Below, piece after piece: positions 35,805 to 44,668 of a stretch of 64,000 bases of DNA. Source of the stretch: CAWJHE01 sp963842455 (GTDB taxonomy: Bacteria > Chloroflexota > Anaerolineae > Anaerolineales > UBA4823); the NCBI GenBank assembly GCA_963842455.1, contig CAWJHE010000005.1, positions 1 to 64,000 of the forward strand, written 5' to 3'. Position 1 is the first letter of the stretch, and each line of letters opens with the position of its first letter. The notes under the pieces were generated by a model. That model made no database searches, was not told where the DNA came from, and was given only the letters and a program-made list of their open reading frames with translations. The translations under genes and the position numbers were made by a program.

Positions 35805-37730
35805 ATGAGTAATATGAAAGATTTTCCAGGACTACGAAAGTTCACTCCAATCCCGCTTAAGCTGAAGGATCCAGTGCCGTCAGACATTGAGATTGCTCAA
35901 GATGCAGATCTTAAACCCATCCAGACCATTGCGGAAGAAGTTGGCTTATTGCCATCTGAAATCGAGTTTCATGGGGAACACAAGGCCAAGGTGCGCCTTG
36001 AGTCATTGGATCGTTTGAAGGATGTTCCAGACGGAAAATATATCCTGATTACGGCTATAACTCCAACACCGCTAGGTGAGGGAAAAAGCACTACGATGGT
36101 CGGTTTGAGCCAGGCTTTAGGAGCTCACCTGGGCAAGCGTGTTTTTACATGCATCCGGCAGCCAAGCCAGGGACCGACATTTGGAATTAAAGGTGGTGCA
36201 GCTGGCGGCGGTTTCAGCCAGGTTGTGCCGATGGAAGATTTTAACCTCCATTTGACTGGAGACATTCACGCGATTACAGCGGCCAACAACCTGGTAGCTG
36301 CAGCGATTGATGCTCGAGTTTTCCACGAATCCACTCAAGATGATGAGAAGCTGTTCAATGCTCTTTGTCCGCCAAATAAAAAAGGGGAACGGAAGTTTGC
36401 TCCTTCTATGCTGCGCAGATTGAAGAAGTTGGGAATTGACAAGACAGACCCCAATGAATTGACCCAGGAAGAGAGAAGCCGCTTTGCTCGCCTGGATATA
36501 GATCCGGATAGCATCACCTGGCGCCGGGTCGTGGATACCAACGATCGTTTCTTACGTGAGATTACGATTGGTAAAGGTCCCGAAGAAAAAGGCATGACTC
36601 GAGAGACCGGTTTTGATATCACAGTCGCTAGCGAAATCATGGCAATCCTGGCTTTAACCAGTGACCTACCTGATATGCGTGAGCGGTTTGGACGTGTGGT
36701 GATTGGTACCAGCAGAAAAGGTGAGGCCGTAACAGCTGAAGACCTGGGCGTCGCAGGCGCCATGACAGTTTTGATGAAAGAAGCGATCAAGCCGACCCTG
36801 ATGCAAACCCTGGAAGGCACCCCTGTATTTGTCCACGCTGGTCCATTTGCCAATATTGCCCACGGCAATAGCTCCATCATTGCAGACAAGATTGCTTTAA
36901 AACTAGCAGACTATGTGGTAACTGAAGCAGGCTTTGGCGCTGACATTGGCATGGAGAAATTCTTCAATATCAAATGCCGTTATTCTGGCCTGGTTCCCAA
37001 CGTAGTGGTATTGGTCGCGACAGTTCGTGCGCTCAAGATGCATGGGGGCGGACCCAAGGTCGTAGCAGGCAAGCCTTTGGATGCTGCTTATATCGATGAG
37101 AATCTGGATCTTCTGCGGGCTGGTTTAGGTAACATGCAGCACCATATTAAGAATGCTCTGCGATTCGGTATTCCTGTTGTGGTGGCGGTCAATTCCTTCG
37201 CTACGGATACCCCAGCCGAGGTGGAACTGGTACGTCAAGCTGCCCTGGATGCGGGTGCAGAAGATGCTGTTGTTAGCACTCACTGGTCCCATGGTGGAAA
37301 AGGCGCTTATAAATTAGCTGAAGCAGTGGTTAGAGCAGTTGAAAAACCCAGCAACTTCCAGTTCCTTTACCCGCTAGAGAAGTCGATCAAAGAGAAGATT
37401 GAGATCATTTGTAAAGAAATTTACGGCGCTGATGGCGTGGAATTTTCGCCAGAAGCAGAAGCGAAGGTTGAGCTCTATACACGGCTTGGCTTTGATAAGC
37501 TGCCTTTGTGCATGGCAAAGACCCACCTCAGTTTAAGCCATGATCCCAGTTTGAAGGGTGTTCCAAAAGGTTTTGTTGTGCCGATCCGCGATATCCGCGC
37601 ATCCGTAGGCGCAGGTTTCTTGTATCCCTTACTGGGAACAATGCGCACCATGCCTGGGCTGCCCACTCGACCGGTATTCTATGATGTAGACCTGGATTTG
37701 GAAACTAACCGAGTGCTAGGTTTGTTCTAA
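35805..37730 (+). CDS. fhs: Formate-tetrahydrofolate ligase
   Basis: 641-residue enzyme that makes 10-formyl-THF from formate, ATP and THF; first folate step of the Wood-Ljungdahl methyl branch or formate assimilation. P-loop: TPTPLGEGKSTTMVGLSQAL; other conserved parts RQPSQGPTFGIKGGAAGGG, DLHLTGD-like FNLHLTGDIHAITAANN, and VVLVATVRALKMHGG. An insertion around residues 190-235 makes it longer than the usual 555. AGGAAAGGG nine bases upstream supports the start. No other one-carbon gene lies next to it. Confidence 0.95.
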   Translation: MSNMKDFPGLRKFTPIPLKLKDPVPSDIEIAQDADLKPIQTIAEEVGLLPSEIEFHGEHKAKVRLESLDRLKDVPDGKYILITAITPTPLGEGKSTTMVGLSQALGAHLGKRVFTCIRQPSQGPTFGIKGGAAGGGFSQVVPMEDFNLHLTGDIHAITAANNLVAAAIDARVFHESTQDDEKLFNALCPPNKKGERKFAPSMLRRLKKLGIDKTDPNELTQEERSRFARLDIDPDSITWRRVVDTNDRFLREITIGKGPEEKGMTRETGFDITVASEIMAILALTSDLPDMRERFGRVVIGTSRKGEAVTAEDLGVAGAMTVLMKEAIKPTLMQTLEGTPVFVHAGPFANIAHGNSSIIADKIALKLADYVVTEAGFGADIGMEKFFNIKCRYSGLVPNVVVLVATVRALKMHGGGPKVVAGKPLDAAYIDENLDLLRAGLGNMQHHIKNALRFGIPVVVAVNSFATDTPAEVELVRQAALDAGAEDAVVSTHWSHGGKGAYKLAEAVVRAVEKPSNFQFLYPLEKSIKEKIEIICKEIYGADGVEFSPEAEAKVELYTRLGFDKLPLCMAKTHLSLSHDPSLKGVPKGFVVPIRDIRASVGAGFLYPLLGTMRTMPGLPTRPVFYDVDLDLETNRVLGLF

Positions 37731-37752
37731 ATTCCATTTGAGTATTAACAAG

Positions 37753-37786
37753 AAAATCCCGAGAGGCCACAATCTCTCGGGATTTT
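37753..37786. terminator. Bidirectional terminator between fhs and tilS
   Basis: Thirteen-bp perfect stem (753-765 with 774-786) with an eight-base loop. The stem ends in AAAA/TTTT so it gives a U-run in both directions; it separates convergent genes. Confidence 0.9.
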
Positions 37787-37810
37787 GTTATGGTTCAAAG
37801 TTAACATAGC

Positions 37811-39253
37811 CTACTTCGATATGGTTGGCTTTCTTTCGAGTTTGAAATGAATGATTCTCTTGGTATCGGGCGAAACCCTGGTGTGATGGGCGATTTGAAA
37901 TCCAGGAATCCAGATAATTTCACCTGGGGAAGTTAATATCGGCCAATTTGTGCGAGCCCTTCTTGGTAATTTTTGATTGATGAAAAAGTCAGAAATCTTT
38001 TGAGTTTTTCCTGATAACCCCAGCGGTTGAAAGTAGTCGCCGGGTTGGCGACAGCGCAAAGTTAGGGGCAGTGTGATTTGATCAAAATCCATCCAAGCCA
38101 GATAAGGATCTGGGTTTGATGATGCATCTGACAGATTTTTTGGCGTGTTTTCTACTACCTGGCTGATCAGCAGCCACCCTTCACCCAGGTTAAGTTCACC
38201 AGGGACTTCCAGATTTATACTTGCATTGGACTGCAATTGAGGCCAGTGGTTACCTGGTAAGAAAGCTAGTTGGTCGAAAATATGGAAGGAATTTTTCTCA
38301 GAATAAAGTTGCAGACCAGCGGCCAGACGAGAAAAATTGCTTTTCGGCGGCTCTTTAAGAAATTGGATAACTTGCTCGATATTTTGGAATTCTATATCAT
38401 TCAGATCCGGCAATAAATGCATAAACGCATTGCGTACTAATCGTCTTTGTATTCCCAGGGGCTGTTCAGAGAAAACAACAGTATTGAATTGGAGGTAGTC
38501 TTTTCCTGCTGAGATCAAACATTGATTCCAGGCGCGTTGAGTGGTCGCATGCAGGACTTGCTCATCTTGCTCCAGGATACCAGACATTTGGAACAGATTT
38601 TGCCTAATGCGGGGGTTGAATTTTTCCAGGAAAGGAATTAATTCATGGCGGATACGGTTACGGAAATATTTTGTATCCAGGTTGCTCATATCCTCATAGG
38701 GGTTATAAGGTTTGTCAGCCAGGTATTCAAGAATTTGTTGGCGCCAGATATCCATGATTGGCCGTATTAAAGGAATCGTTTGGCTCCATGGATTAGGTAG
38801 ATTGAAATATTTCATGCCGGCTAAGCCCGAAAGGCCTGTGCCGCGCAAAAGGTGTAATAGGATCGTTTCAACTTGATCATCTGCTGTGTGCCCAATGGCT
38901 ACAGCCTGAGCTTTTTGCGTTTCGGCTTGCCTGAAGAGAAATTCGTAGCGGAGTTGCCTGGCTGCCTGCTCAACCGATAGTTTTTGGGTCTTTGCGTATT
39001 TGCCTACGTCCAGGCTCTCAATGAGAACGGGGATATTTAACTGGGCAGCCACCCTTTTTACACCATCGGCTTCTTGACTGGATTCCGGGCGTAACTGGTG
39101 ATCCAGGTGTGCAATGACAAGATTGTAACCAAGCTGATGCAGGACATCCAACAAGAAAATACTATCTGGTCCACCTGATACGCCAACCAGGATAAGTTGA
39201 TCAGCTTGTAAATGGCAGGTCTTTTGAAGGTTTTTAGTAATTATTTCCAACAT
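37811..39253 (-). CDS. tilS: tRNA(Ile)-lysidine synthase
   Basis: 480-residue N-type ATP pyrophosphatase that puts lysine on C34 of the AUA-reading tRNA-Ile. PP-loop: ILVGVSGGPDSIFLLDVL; next HLDHQLRPESSQEAD, AIGHTADDQVETILLHLLRG and RNRIRHELIPFLE. The C-terminal half (about 330-470) corresponds to the tRNA-binding substrate domains with the LRCRQPGDYFQPLG motif. A TATAAT box ends 11 bases before the ATG on the minus strand, so the leader is at most about four bases. Confidence 0.93.
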   Translation of the reverse strand: MLEIITKNLQKTCHLQADQLILVGVSGGPDSIFLLDVLHQLGYNLVIAHLDHQLRPESSQEADGVKRVAAQLNIPVLIESLDVGKYAKTQKLSVEQAARQLRYEFLFRQAETQKAQAVAIGHTADDQVETILLHLLRGTGLSGLAGMKYFNLPNPWSQTIPLIRPIMDIWRQQILEYLADKPYNPYEDMSNLDTKYFRNRIRHELIPFLEKFNPRIRQNLFQMSGILEQDEQVLHATTQRAWNQCLISAGKDYLQFNTVVFSEQPLGIQRRLVRNAFMHLLPDLNDIEFQNIEQVIQFLKEPPKSNFSRLAAGLQLYSEKNSFHIFDQLAFLPGNHWPQLQSNASINLEVPGELNLGEGWLLISQVVENTPKNLSDASSNPDPYLAWMDFDQITLPLTLRCRQPGDYFQPLGLSGKTQKISDFFINQKLPRRARTNWPILTSPGEIIWIPGFQIAHHTRVSPDTKRIIHFKLERKPTISK

Positions 39254-39324
39254 AGATACCTTTGATTATAATGGAATAGGATAGCTCCGGTTGTTCGTTT
39301 TTAGGTTGGAAATATGGAAAGAGC

Positions 39325-39353
39325 TTGCATCCGGAAAAGGATTGTGCTAGACT
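39325..39353 (+). promoter_or_regulatory. Promoter of the sirtuin gene
   Basis: TTGCAT (325-330) and TAGACT (348-353) with a 17-base spacer; start point near 39360, about 25 bases before the preferred ATG. Confidence 0.45.
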
Positions 39354-39384
39354 TTTGATTAAGGACCCCGCTGCAGGTAAAGGA

Positions 39385-40164
39385 ATGGCAGAAATTTTGA
39401 ACTCGATTGAAATGAAGATCCGCTGTGCAACCGATATCCTGAAGGGGAGCAAGCGAGGGGTTGTCCTTACCGGGGCAGGTGTTTCCACGCCTTCAGGCAT
39501 TCCCGATTTCCGTTCTGTTACCAGTGGTCTGTGGGAGCGATACGATCCTATGAAGGTCGCCTCGCTGACCTCTTTCAGGCATCATCCGGAAGATTTTTTC
39601 GATTGGATGCGAAACCTTGCTAAGGAAATTCACCTGGCACAACCAAACCCAGCGCATTATGGTGTGGCACAATTGGAAGAGGCTGGTTATATCCAAACGG
39701 TGATCACTCAAAATATTGATGCTCTGCACCAGCGCGCAGGTTCTAAACAGGTTTTGGAAGTACATGGATCCATGCGATCGCTAACCTGCGTCCGTTGTTA
39801 TGCCAAAGTTGGATCTGCACCTTTTATGGATGCGTACCTTGAAGGGGGAGTGATACCCAAATGCGAAAACTGTGGCAGTATCTTAAAACCAGATTTGGTT
39901 TTATTTGGAGAACAATTGCCCCACAAAACCTGGCTGGCCGCCCAAGATGCGAGTAAGAAATGCGATGTTATGCTAGTTGCAGGATCATCTTTGGAAGTAC
40001 TGCCTGTGGCTGGTTTACCAATGCGAGCTTTAGAAAATGGGGCTCACTTAATTCTGATCAACCATTCTGAGACATATCTGGATGTGCGTGCGGATGTGGT
40101 TTTTCATGAGGATGTTGATCTGGTAATTCCCCGCCTGGTTGAAAAATTAATCCAACAGTCGTAA
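39385..40164 (+). CDS. NAD-dependent protein deacylase, sirtuin family
   Basis: 259 residues. NAD-binding GVVLTGAGVSTPSGIPDFRS, catalytic ITQNIDALHQRAG with HG in VLEVHGSM, the four zinc cysteines CVRC and CENC, and LMLVAGSSLEVLPV-type strand (VMLVAGSSLEV). It should remove acyl groups from lysines using NAD. ATG 39385 is supported by GGTAAAGGA; other in-frame starts are 39325 and 39412. Divergent from tilS and convergent with mutL. Confidence 0.9.
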   Translation: MAEILNSIEMKIRCATDILKGSKRGVVLTGAGVSTPSGIPDFRSVTSGLWERYDPMKVASLTSFRHHPEDFFDWMRNLAKEIHLAQPNPAHYGVAQLEEAGYIQTVITQNIDALHQRAGSKQVLEVHGSMRSLTCVRCYAKVGSAPFMDAYLEGGVIPKCENCGSILKPDLVLFGEQLPHKTWLAAQDASKKCDVMLVAGSSLEVLPVAGLPMRALENGAHLILINHSETYLDVRADVVFHEDVDLVIPRLVEKLIQQS

Positions 40165-40181
40165 ATCTTTCTGTTTTTAGT

Positions 40182-41927
40182 TCAACGCGCCCCTTTACGA
40201 CCAAATTGCCGTTCCAATAGATCTACAGATAAATGAATCATGGTAGGTCTTCCGTGCGGACAAGTGCGCGGGGATTGGCATGCTTCGAGATCCTGGACTA
40301 AGGTTCTTTGTTCTTCAGCTGAGAGGGTCTTGCCTGCTTTCACTGCTGCACGTTTGCAAATTCTAGCAATGACTCGTGATTCGACCTCTGCCTGGAAGGG
40401 AGTTTCGTCTTCTTCGAAATCCTCTACCAGAACTCGCAAGGCATCCTCAGGTCTAATATCTGCCAGCAGTGAAGGGATTGCCCGGATTAGAAAAGTATGT
40501 GGCCCAAAATTTTCTACTTCAAAACCAAGCTTTTCCAGGATTGGCAATTGCTCAGAGATCAGGCGTGCATGAGAGGGGGGTAAATCTACAGTTACAGGTT
40601 CCAACAAGTGTTGGGCTGACATGCTTGCATTTTTTTGTTTGATGAAGCGTTCAAACAGTATCCGCTCATGGGCTGCGTGTTGGTCGATCAGGTATATCCC
40701 ATCTGGACCTTCGGCCACCAGGTAGGCGCTGGCAATCTGACCTACGGGTCGTAACAGAGGAACGCGTTGCTCTGGTAAACCTGGTTGCCTTGTTGTGTTG
40801 GGCTCGGTTTGTTGATTTTGTGCTGGAAAATTCGCATCAATCTGTTCGGTCTTTTCCCAAGATTGTGAAAAAGGTTCCTGTTTAGGGGAGAAATTGTTGG
40901 GCGACTGCCAGGAATAACTGGACGATAAATTCGCTACCGGATTATAGGCCAGGAGCGCTTTCCGGACAGCATTTTGTACGCCCAAAAAGACGTGGTCAGA
41001 TTGACGGAAACGGACTTCTGCTTTTGTGGGGTGCACATTTACATCTACGGCCTCGGGAGGCATTTCTAAAAATAAAATACCCAAGGGAAAACGTCCAACC
41101 ATTAGAAGGGTGTGGTAGCCTTTTAGAAAAGCAGAGATCAAGGTGGGGTCTTGTACCGGGCGACCGTTCACAAAAAATGTGATCTCTCTGCGATTTGAAC
41201 GCGAGATTGTCGTAGGGCTGATGTACCCATGAATACGGATCTCGCGATCTGAGGATATGACTTCGAGCATTTGCCTGGCTATATCTGCTCCGTAGAGGAC
41301 AGCCAGGATTTCTCGCCGGTCGCCGTTTCCACTGGTCTGTAAGGCCAACCGGTTTTCCTGGCGAAGCTGGAAACGTACATTTGGATAGGCTAATGCATAG
41401 CGAGTGACTAGCGCGTCAATTTGGCGTCGTTCGGTAGTATCTTGTTTAAGAAATTTTAAACGCGCGGGGACATTAAAAAACAGATTTTCCACCCGAACAA
41501 GGGTACCGGGTGGCGCCCCAATTGTTTGAACAGGCGATGCAAATCCGGTTTCAACCTGCAACCGGTAACCCATCTCTTCATGTGGAGTTCTTGATGTCAT
41601 GCTGAAGCGAGATACCGAGCCGATAGAAGCAAGGGCTTCGCCGCGGAAGCCGAGCGTGGCGATTTGAAAAAGGTCTGAAGCGTTTTCCAGTTTACTGGTA
41701 GCATGGCGCTCTACTGCCAGTGATAATTCATCACCAGGAATACCGCTGCCATCGTCAAAAACTTCGATCAGCTTTTTGCCAGCTTCTTCAATTTGGATAG
41801 AGATCGATTTAGCGCCAGCATCCAAAGCGTTTTCAATCAGCTCTTTAACTACCGAAGCCGGGCGCTCAATGACTTCACCTGCAGCAATTTGTGAAGCGAC
41901 CTCCGATGGAAGAATGTGAATAGCCAT
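40182..41927 (-). CDS. mutL: DNA mismatch repair protein MutL
   Basis: 581 residues. GHKL ATPase: AAGEVIERPASVVKELIENALDAGA, DDGSGIP, ATSKL and GFRGEALASIGSVS. The C-terminal domain holds QIASAYLVAEG, DQHAAHERILFE, a degenerate endonuclease region and the closing ACQSPRTCPHGRPTMIHL; the CPHGRP is the zinc-site motif of endonuclease-active MutL. ATG 41927 is taken because family similarity starts at MAIHILPSEVASQIAAGE and a TATAAT ends six bases upstream. MutS is not in the window. Confidence 0.93.
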   Translation of the reverse strand: MAIHILPSEVASQIAAGEVIERPASVVKELIENALDAGAKSISIQIEEAGKKLIEVFDDGSGIPGDELSLAVERHATSKLENASDLFQIATLGFRGEALASIGSVSRFSMTSRTPHEEMGYRLQVETGFASPVQTIGAPPGTLVRVENLFFNVPARLKFLKQDTTERRQIDALVTRYALAYPNVRFQLRQENRLALQTSGNGDRREILAVLYGADIARQMLEVISSDREIRIHGYISPTTISRSNRREITFFVNGRPVQDPTLISAFLKGYHTLLMVGRFPLGILFLEMPPEAVDVNVHPTKAEVRFRQSDHVFLGVQNAVRKALLAYNPVANLSSSYSWQSPNNFSPKQEPFSQSWEKTEQIDANFPAQNQQTEPNTTRQPGLPEQRVPLLRPVGQIASAYLVAEGPDGIYLIDQHAAHERILFERFIKQKNASMSAQHLLEPVTVDLPPSHARLISEQLPILEKLGFEVENFGPHTFLIRAIPSLLADIRPEDALRVLVEDFEEDETPFQAEVESRVIARICKRAAVKAGKTLSAEEQRTLVQDLEACQSPRTCPHGRPTMIHLSVDLLERQFGRKGAR

Positions 41928-41933
41928 GCCTGT

Positions 41934-41939
41934 ATTATA
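41934..41939 (-). promoter_or_regulatory. -10 box of leaderless mutL
   Basis: Perfect TATAAT on the minus strand (41939 to 41934), followed by six bases and the mutL ATG. No good -35 box seen. Confidence 0.5.
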
Positions 41940-42019
41940 CGTGAATAATTGGGAGAGGATGCGAGAAACGTTCAGAGCAATCCTCGAAAGGATATCTGTT
42001 ATACGGAGGCTAATGCCTT

Positions 42020-42025
42020 TATAAT
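42020..42025 (+). promoter_or_regulatory. -10 box of the leaderless HAD-phosphatase gene
   Basis: Perfect TATAAT at 42020-42025, then seven bases and the ATG at 42033. It faces away from the mutL promoter 80 bases to the left. Confidence 0.5.
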
Positions 42026-42032
42026 AGCTGAT

Positions 42033-42686
42033 ATGGAATACACAACGATTTTCTTTGATTTGGATGACACGCTTTACGATAGTCGAACAGGTCTTTGGGA
42101 CGAGATCCGTAAGCGAATGAGTTCTTATATGCAAGAACTTCTGGGATTGCCTTGGGATGAGATTGGTGAATTACGCCAAAAATATTATCAAGCGTATGGG
42201 ACCACTTTACGCGGCTTACAAAGGCACCATCAAGTGGATGCAGATGAGTTCTTGGCTTATGTACATGATATCCCCTTGGATCAATACTTGGAACCCAATC
42301 CGAATGTCCGCAATCTCTTAAAAGAACTTCCTCAGAAAAAATGGGTGTTTACCAATGCCGACGCCAACCATGCAAGCAGGGTTCTAGCTCGTTTGGAGTT
42401 GATGGATTGTTTTGACGGCATTGTGGACTTGCGCGCGATGCAGTTTGCCTGTAAACCAGAAAGAACCGCCTATGAACGCGCTCTGGTATTGGCAGGTAAT
42501 CCTCTGCCTGAGGCTTGCATCATGTTGGATGATGCGCTGGTGAATTTAGAGGCTGCCAATGACATTGGATTTACCACCATTTGGGTAACACAGAATGGTG
42601 ATCACAATTCTGTGGCAAAACATACTATCTCTAACATACTACAACTTTGCGAAGTCGTGCCTGAATTATGTCAAGCGAATAAATGA
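42033..42686 (+). CDS. HAD-superfamily hydrolase, pyrimidine 5'-nucleotidase type
   Basis: 217 residues. Motif I FFDLDDTLYDS with both aspartates, motif II WVFTNAD, motif III lysine in CKPERTAYERAL, motif IV MLDDALVNLEAA. This set and the helical cap between (SSYMQELLGLPWDE) match the SDT1/PPM1-like pyrimidine nucleotidases. Probably removes phosphate from nucleotides or damaged metabolites; substrate not determinable. First gene of a likely operon running to the YhhQ gene. Confidence 0.85.
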   Translation: MEYTTIFFDLDDTLYDSRTGLWDEIRKRMSSYMQELLGLPWDEIGELRQKYYQAYGTTLRGLQRHHQVDADEFLAYVHDIPLDQYLEPNPNVRNLLKELPQKKWVFTNADANHASRVLARLELMDCFDGIVDLRAMQFACKPERTAYERALVLAGNPLPEACIMLDDALVNLEAANDIGFTTIWVTQNGDHNSVAKHTISNILQLCEVVPELCQANK

Positions 42687-42696
42687 TGGTTATTTT

Positions 42697-42960
42697 ATGG
42701 ACTATTCAAAAGCTTTTCTAGTTGTCTTTGTGACTATCTTGATTGTAATCGTCATCAATGCTGCGATTTATGCCAGTGTTACACGCAAGAATTCCGTGGG
42801 CCAAATTGAGTTGCTACGCAAGGCAGCCAGCCGGGCAAAGGATCCCTGGCAGCCAGAGAATGAGAATCTGTCCGAGTTATCTCGCTTGGTGAAAAATTTA
42901 CAGGAAAAAAAGCTGGAATCCGAGGAACATCCGTCGGTAGAGGACCAAGAGAATGCCTGA
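42697..42960 (+). CDS. Small single-pass membrane protein
   Basis: 87 residues. An N-terminal membrane helix (FLVVFVTILIVIVINAAIYASV) and a charged, probably helical C-terminus (LSRLVKNLQEKKLESEEH). No family recognised. Starts 10 bases after the HAD gene and overlaps the next gene by eight bases, so it is part of the same operon. No Shine-Dalgarno; coupled reinitiation likely. Confidence 0.6.
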   Translation: MDYSKAFLVVFVTILIVIVINAAIYASVTRKNSVGQIELLRKAASRAKDPWQPENENLSELSRLVKNLQEKKLESEEHPSVEDQENA

Positions 42961-43780
42961 TTCTGACCACCTGTCGAAACTGATCTCTATCGAACAAGCA
43001 GTTGAGCAAATCCCATCGGATTGTATACTGGCTCTGGGCGGTAATACCTTGTACCGTAGACCGGTTGCTTTTGTGCGTGCTTTGTTAAAGAGGTATGTTC
43101 AAACGGGACAACCGAGCGGATTAACTTTATTGGCGTTCACTGCTGGTTTTGAGTCTGATTTGCTGGTGGGTTCTGGAATGGTCTCAAGAGTCAGAACATG
43201 CTATTTCGGGTTGGAGATATTTGGACTTGCTCCTATGTATACATACCTGGCAAATCAAGGCCAAATAGAAGTCATGGAGGAGACAGAGGCGAGCCTGGCA
43301 TTTGGTCTGCGTGCGCAAATGGCCGGAATAGGTTTCATGCCGGGCAGGGGATGGATTGGGACTGATTTACCCATGCTCAGGGAGGATGTAAAGACCATCA
43401 CAGACCCGTATTCTGGAGAAAGACTGATGGCATTTCCAGCTATCAAACCGGATGTGGCTGTCGTACATGCTCTCAAAGCGGATTGGGATGGAAATGCTTT
43501 GATTGGCGCTAATCGAGGTGTGGATGAAGAATTAGCCCTCACTGCCAGCCAGGTATTTGTTACAGCAGAAGAGATCGTTCCTCAATTGGAAAAAGTGGAC
43601 TTGATAGGTCCTTTGGTGCGTGGTGTGATAAAAAGCGTGCGTGGAGCTTCCCCGACCTCATGCCATCCCTTGTATCCAATGGATGGTCGTGCGATTTTGG
43701 ATTATGCAAGCAAGGTCAATGACCCATCTTCATATAAGCAATTCATCGAAGATTGGTTAACCAGTAATTACCCTCGTTAA
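42953..43780 (+). CDS. CoA-transferase family I, alpha-subunit-like
   Basis: 275 residues resembling the alpha subunit of glutaconate/3-oxoacid CoA-transferases: ILALGGNTLYRRPVAF, LTLLAFTAGFESDLLVGSGMV, FMPGRGWIGTDL and AFPAIKPDVAVVHALKADWDGNA. Such enzymes need a beta subunit carrying the catalytic glutamate, but none follows; the next gene is a transporter. It may pair with a beta subunit elsewhere or have another role. Start overlaps the previous stop. Confidence 0.8.
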   Translation: MPDSDHLSKLISIEQAVEQIPSDCILALGGNTLYRRPVAFVRALLKRYVQTGQPSGLTLLAFTAGFESDLLVGSGMVSRVRTCYFGLEIFGLAPMYTYLANQGQIEVMEETEASLAFGLRAQMAGIGFMPGRGWIGTDLPMLREDVKTITDPYSGERLMAFPAIKPDVAVVHALKADWDGNALIGANRGVDEELALTASQVFVTAEEIVPQLEKVDLIGPLVRGVIKSVRGASPTSCHPLYPMDGRAILDYASKVNDPSSYKQFIEDWLTSNYPR

Positions 43781-43805
43781 TATCCCTCCGTTTTTTAAGG
43801 TAGAC

Positions 43806-44516
43806 ATGCCCTTTAAATTTTTTGATCGTTTGATGGCTTTATTTGTGACGGTCTTGTTGGTGAGCAATATCGCTTCATCAGCTAAGATTGTCGATTGGGG
43901 GTTTTCACTTTTTGGAGTTCCTTTAGCATTTGACGCAGGAACTCTGTTGTTCCCGGTAAGCTATATTTTTGGGGACGTTTTAACGGAGGTGTATGGGTAC
44001 CGTTATAGCCGGCGTGTGATTTGGACGGGTTTTTTCTGTGCATTGGTGATGAGTGTTACCCTTTGGCTGGTTGGGAGAATGCCAGGGGAAACTTATTGGC
44101 AAGGCAATATTGGACAGGCACAATACGATGCAATCCTTGGGGGAGTTAGCTCTGGCGCAATTGTTATAGCTAGCCTGGCAGCATATTGGGCTGGTGAATT
44201 TTCTAACTCCTATGTTTTAGCCAGGCTAAAAATTGCAACTGCGGGTCGTTGGCTTTGGTTGCGGACGATTGGCAGTACATTGATCGGGCAAGGAATAGAT
44301 ACGTTTCTATTTGTTTCCCTGGCCATGCTGCTGAAAGTGCCGGGATTTATCCCGGAAATCTGGTTGACTCTGATCTTGACCAATTATTTATTCAAAGTGG
44401 GTGTGGAGGGGTTAATGACCCCGGTTACTTACCGTGTTGTAAATTTTCTTAAACGGGTTGAGAATGTGGACTATTTTGATTATGATACCGACTTCAATCC
44501 ATTTCGCATTCGGTAA
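43806..44516 (+). CDS. Queuosine precursor transporter (YhhQ/DUF165 family)
   Basis: 236-residue membrane protein with about six helices. The family signature is strong: VSNIASSAKIVDWG, FPVSYIFGDVLTEVYGYRYSRRVIW and RTIGSTLIGQGIDTFLF. YhhQ proteins import queuine or preQ0/preQ1 for tRNA wobble modification. No queuosine biosynthesis gene is in the window. AAGGTAG precedes the ATG. Confidence 0.9.
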   Translation: MPFKFFDRLMALFVTVLLVSNIASSAKIVDWGFSLFGVPLAFDAGTLLFPVSYIFGDVLTEVYGYRYSRRVIWTGFFCALVMSVTLWLVGRMPGETYWQGNIGQAQYDAILGGVSSGAIVIASLAAYWAGEFSNSYVLARLKIATAGRWLWLRTIGSTLIGQGIDTFLFVSLAMLLKVPGFIPEIWLTLILTNYLFKVGVEGLMTPVTYRVVNFLKRVENVDYFDYDTDFNPFRIR

Positions 44517-44668
44517 TAGAGGCTGTCGCCAATATTGACAGAAAACTTGTAGAATATTTATCTTCCTCTAACCAAAATATGATAACCTCATAACAACAAT
44601 TAGTTTAAGTGGCTATAAATCCTCAAGGGATGTTTCCCTCTGCTTGTATTTTTGGTTAGGAGTTGAGT

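Noticed and set aside
36335..36889. Long antisense open frame inside fhs (and similar ones inside the SBP, mutL and zinc-ribbon genes)
   Set aside because: No family similarity or ribosome-binding site; they mirror strongly conserved genes on the other strand.
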